From NCBI GenBank assembly GCA_027859055.1, contig JAQIBO010000193.1, positions 1 to 30,980 of the forward strand: a DNA stretch of 30,980 nt, given 5' to 3'. The notes under the pieces were generated by a model. The model had not been told where the DNA came from and ran no database searches. It saw only the letters and a program-made list of their open reading frames with translations. Positions 30,128-30,980 of the stretch are shown here, piece after piece (the first letter of the stretch is position 1; every line of letters starts with the position of its first letter). Position numbers and translations under genes: made by a program. Origin of the DNA: Spirochaeta sp. Lineage in GTDB: Bacteria > Spirochaetota > Spirochaetia > DSM-27196 > Alkalispirochaetaceae.

Positions 30128-30980
30128 TCAGTTGCAGTCGTAGGTTACACCGTTGGCGGCATCGATCGTGCGAATAACGGCCCAGTATTCTTCGTAGGTG
30201 ATCGGGATAAACTGGGACTCGCCGTTGCGGCTGAACTCCTCCTGCAGTGCCGTTCCTTCCCAGTCAAAGGAGAAAAACGCGTCGCGAATGTCTTCGGCAA
30301 GGTCGGGGTGGAGGTTGTACACGTGACCATACCCGGTAGTGGGAAACGTCTGGGATTTGTAGACGGTCCGCAGATTGGCGCGGTCTACCAGTTCACGGTC
30401 GATCATGCGGGCAAGAACCGAATTGGCAACCGAAGCGGCCATGTAGTCACGGTTGGCAACACCGAGAATTGATGCGTCGTGGGCACCGGAAAAGGTGGTG
30501 TCAAAGTCCTCGTCGGCGATCATGCCAAACTCACCTTTCAGGAGGGCGCTCGGTGCCTTGAAGCCGGAGTTGGAGGTGGGGGATGTGAACGCAAGCGTCT
30601 GTCCCTTTATGTCTTCAACCTCTGAAATGTCCGAGTCGACGTGGGTGATGATTTCCATCTCGTATCCGAATGAACCGTCCGCGCCCGCCATCATGGCAAA
30701 CGGCACAAAGCCGGCACAGTTAACCGCCAGGGGGTTGCTGCCGGTGTTGAATCCCGCAATGTGGAGCCGTCCGGCGCGCATCGCTTCATGCTGGGCAGCG
30801 TTGGACTGAACCGGGAAGAACTGAATCTCTTTTCCCGTTTCCTCAGCAAGATAGTCGAGGAACTCTGCCCAGACGTCACGGTACACTTCCGGGTCTTCCA
30901 CCGGGGTGTAGGAAAAGACCAGGACATCCGGGTCGATCCAGACATCCGGATCTTCCGGGGCATCCGCTACCAGGTCTCCG
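30128..30980 (-). CDS. phnD: Phosphonate-type ABC transporter substrate-binding protein (5' partial)
   Basis: The frame is open to the right edge of the window, so the signal peptide and start are outside it. The visible 283 residues match the PhnD/SsuA-type periplasmic binding proteins: VFSYTPVEDPEVYRDVW near the beginning, MRAGRLHIAGFNTGS, then QTLAFTSPTSNSGFKAPSALL and the later FPTTGYGHVYNLHPDL. S-P-T-S-N-S-G is the usual anion-binding region. It captures the substrate in the periplasm for the PhnC-PhnE-PhnE transporter. Whether this is phosphonate, phosphite or phosphate cannot be read from the sequence. Confidence 0.88.
   Translation of the reverse strand, partial: GDLVADAPEDPDVWIDPDVLVFSYTPVEDPEVYRDVWAEFLDYLAEETGKEIQFFPVQSNAAQHEAMRAGRLHIAGFNTGSNPLAVNCAGFVPFAMMAGADGSFGYEMEIITHVDSDISEVEDIKGQTLAFTSPTSNSGFKAPSALLKGEFGMIADEDFDTTFSGAHDASILGVANRDYMAASVANSVLARMIDRELVDRANLRTVYKSQTFPTTGYGHVYNLHPDLAEDIRDAFFSFDWEGTALQEEFSRNGESQFIPITYEEYWAVIRTIDAANGVTYDCN

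Noticed and set aside
1..30980. CRISPR arrays, tRNA or rRNA genes, insertion sequences, prophage genes
   Set aside because: I saw no spaced direct repeats, no tRNA-like cloverleaf in the short gaps and no transposase or phage protein.

Overview
The window is about 31 kb of dense bacterial chromosome with high GC (roughly 60% by eye). No gap between genes exceeds about 110 bases, and I see no tRNA, rRNA, CRISPR array, insertion sequence or phage gene. The gene set suggests a free-living, high-GC spirochaete (Spirochaetales). The points in favour are the style of PcnB, the GH57 protein, the KOR operon, an Rnf-type C-D-x-E-A cluster, and a P-loop/Asp23-like protein next to an RluA-type synthase. 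This placement is an inference from gene families, not a marker-gene result. Genes are packed into operons, and fourteen neighbouring pairs share a 4-base ATGA or TTGA overlap.

Left part (1-7.2 kb): an operon of a class III nucleotide cyclase (5' end outside the window), a P460-type c-haem lipoprotein and an FkbM methyltransferase runs rightward. It converges on a leftward pair: a 2-TM potassium channel with an RCK domain and a separate cyclic-nucleotide-binding protein. Cytidine deaminase, a GltS-like transporter and a secreted Fn3-like/repeat protein follow.

Middle part (7.2-16.7 kb): a GH57 protein and a WYL regulator run leftward. A four-gene 2-oxoacid:ferredoxin oxidoreductase operon (delta-alpha-beta-gamma), an ABC-F ATPase of Uup type and release factor 3 run rightward.

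Right-middle part (16.7-22.4 kb): a leftward seven-gene operon joined entirely by 4-base overlaps. It encodes a DUF212/YuiD-like membrane protein, a 527-residue membrane protein, RnfC, RnfD, a 56-residue single-TM protein in the usual RnfG position, RnfE and RnfA. This is the most unusual region. The Rnf homologues keep their fold-level sequence and good ribosome binding sites, yet have lost nearly all recognised redox cofactor sites. RnfA and RnfE contain no cysteine at all, the RnfD flavinylation threonine is not found, the RnfC glycine-rich flavin/NADH motif is gone, the RnfG FMN domain is absent and there is no RnfB. Only the two 4Fe-4S motifs of RnfC remain.

Right part (22.4-31 kb): a rightward operon (RluA-family synthase, P-loop/Asp23-like fusion, peptidase-MA-like TPR protein) converges on leftward PcnB and Mrp. 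A phosphonate-type ABC transporter (PhnD cut by the window edge, PhnC, two PhnE) follows. Several operon heads carry a sigma70-like promoter whose -10 box lies only 6-10 bases before the ATG, which suggests leaderless mRNAs.
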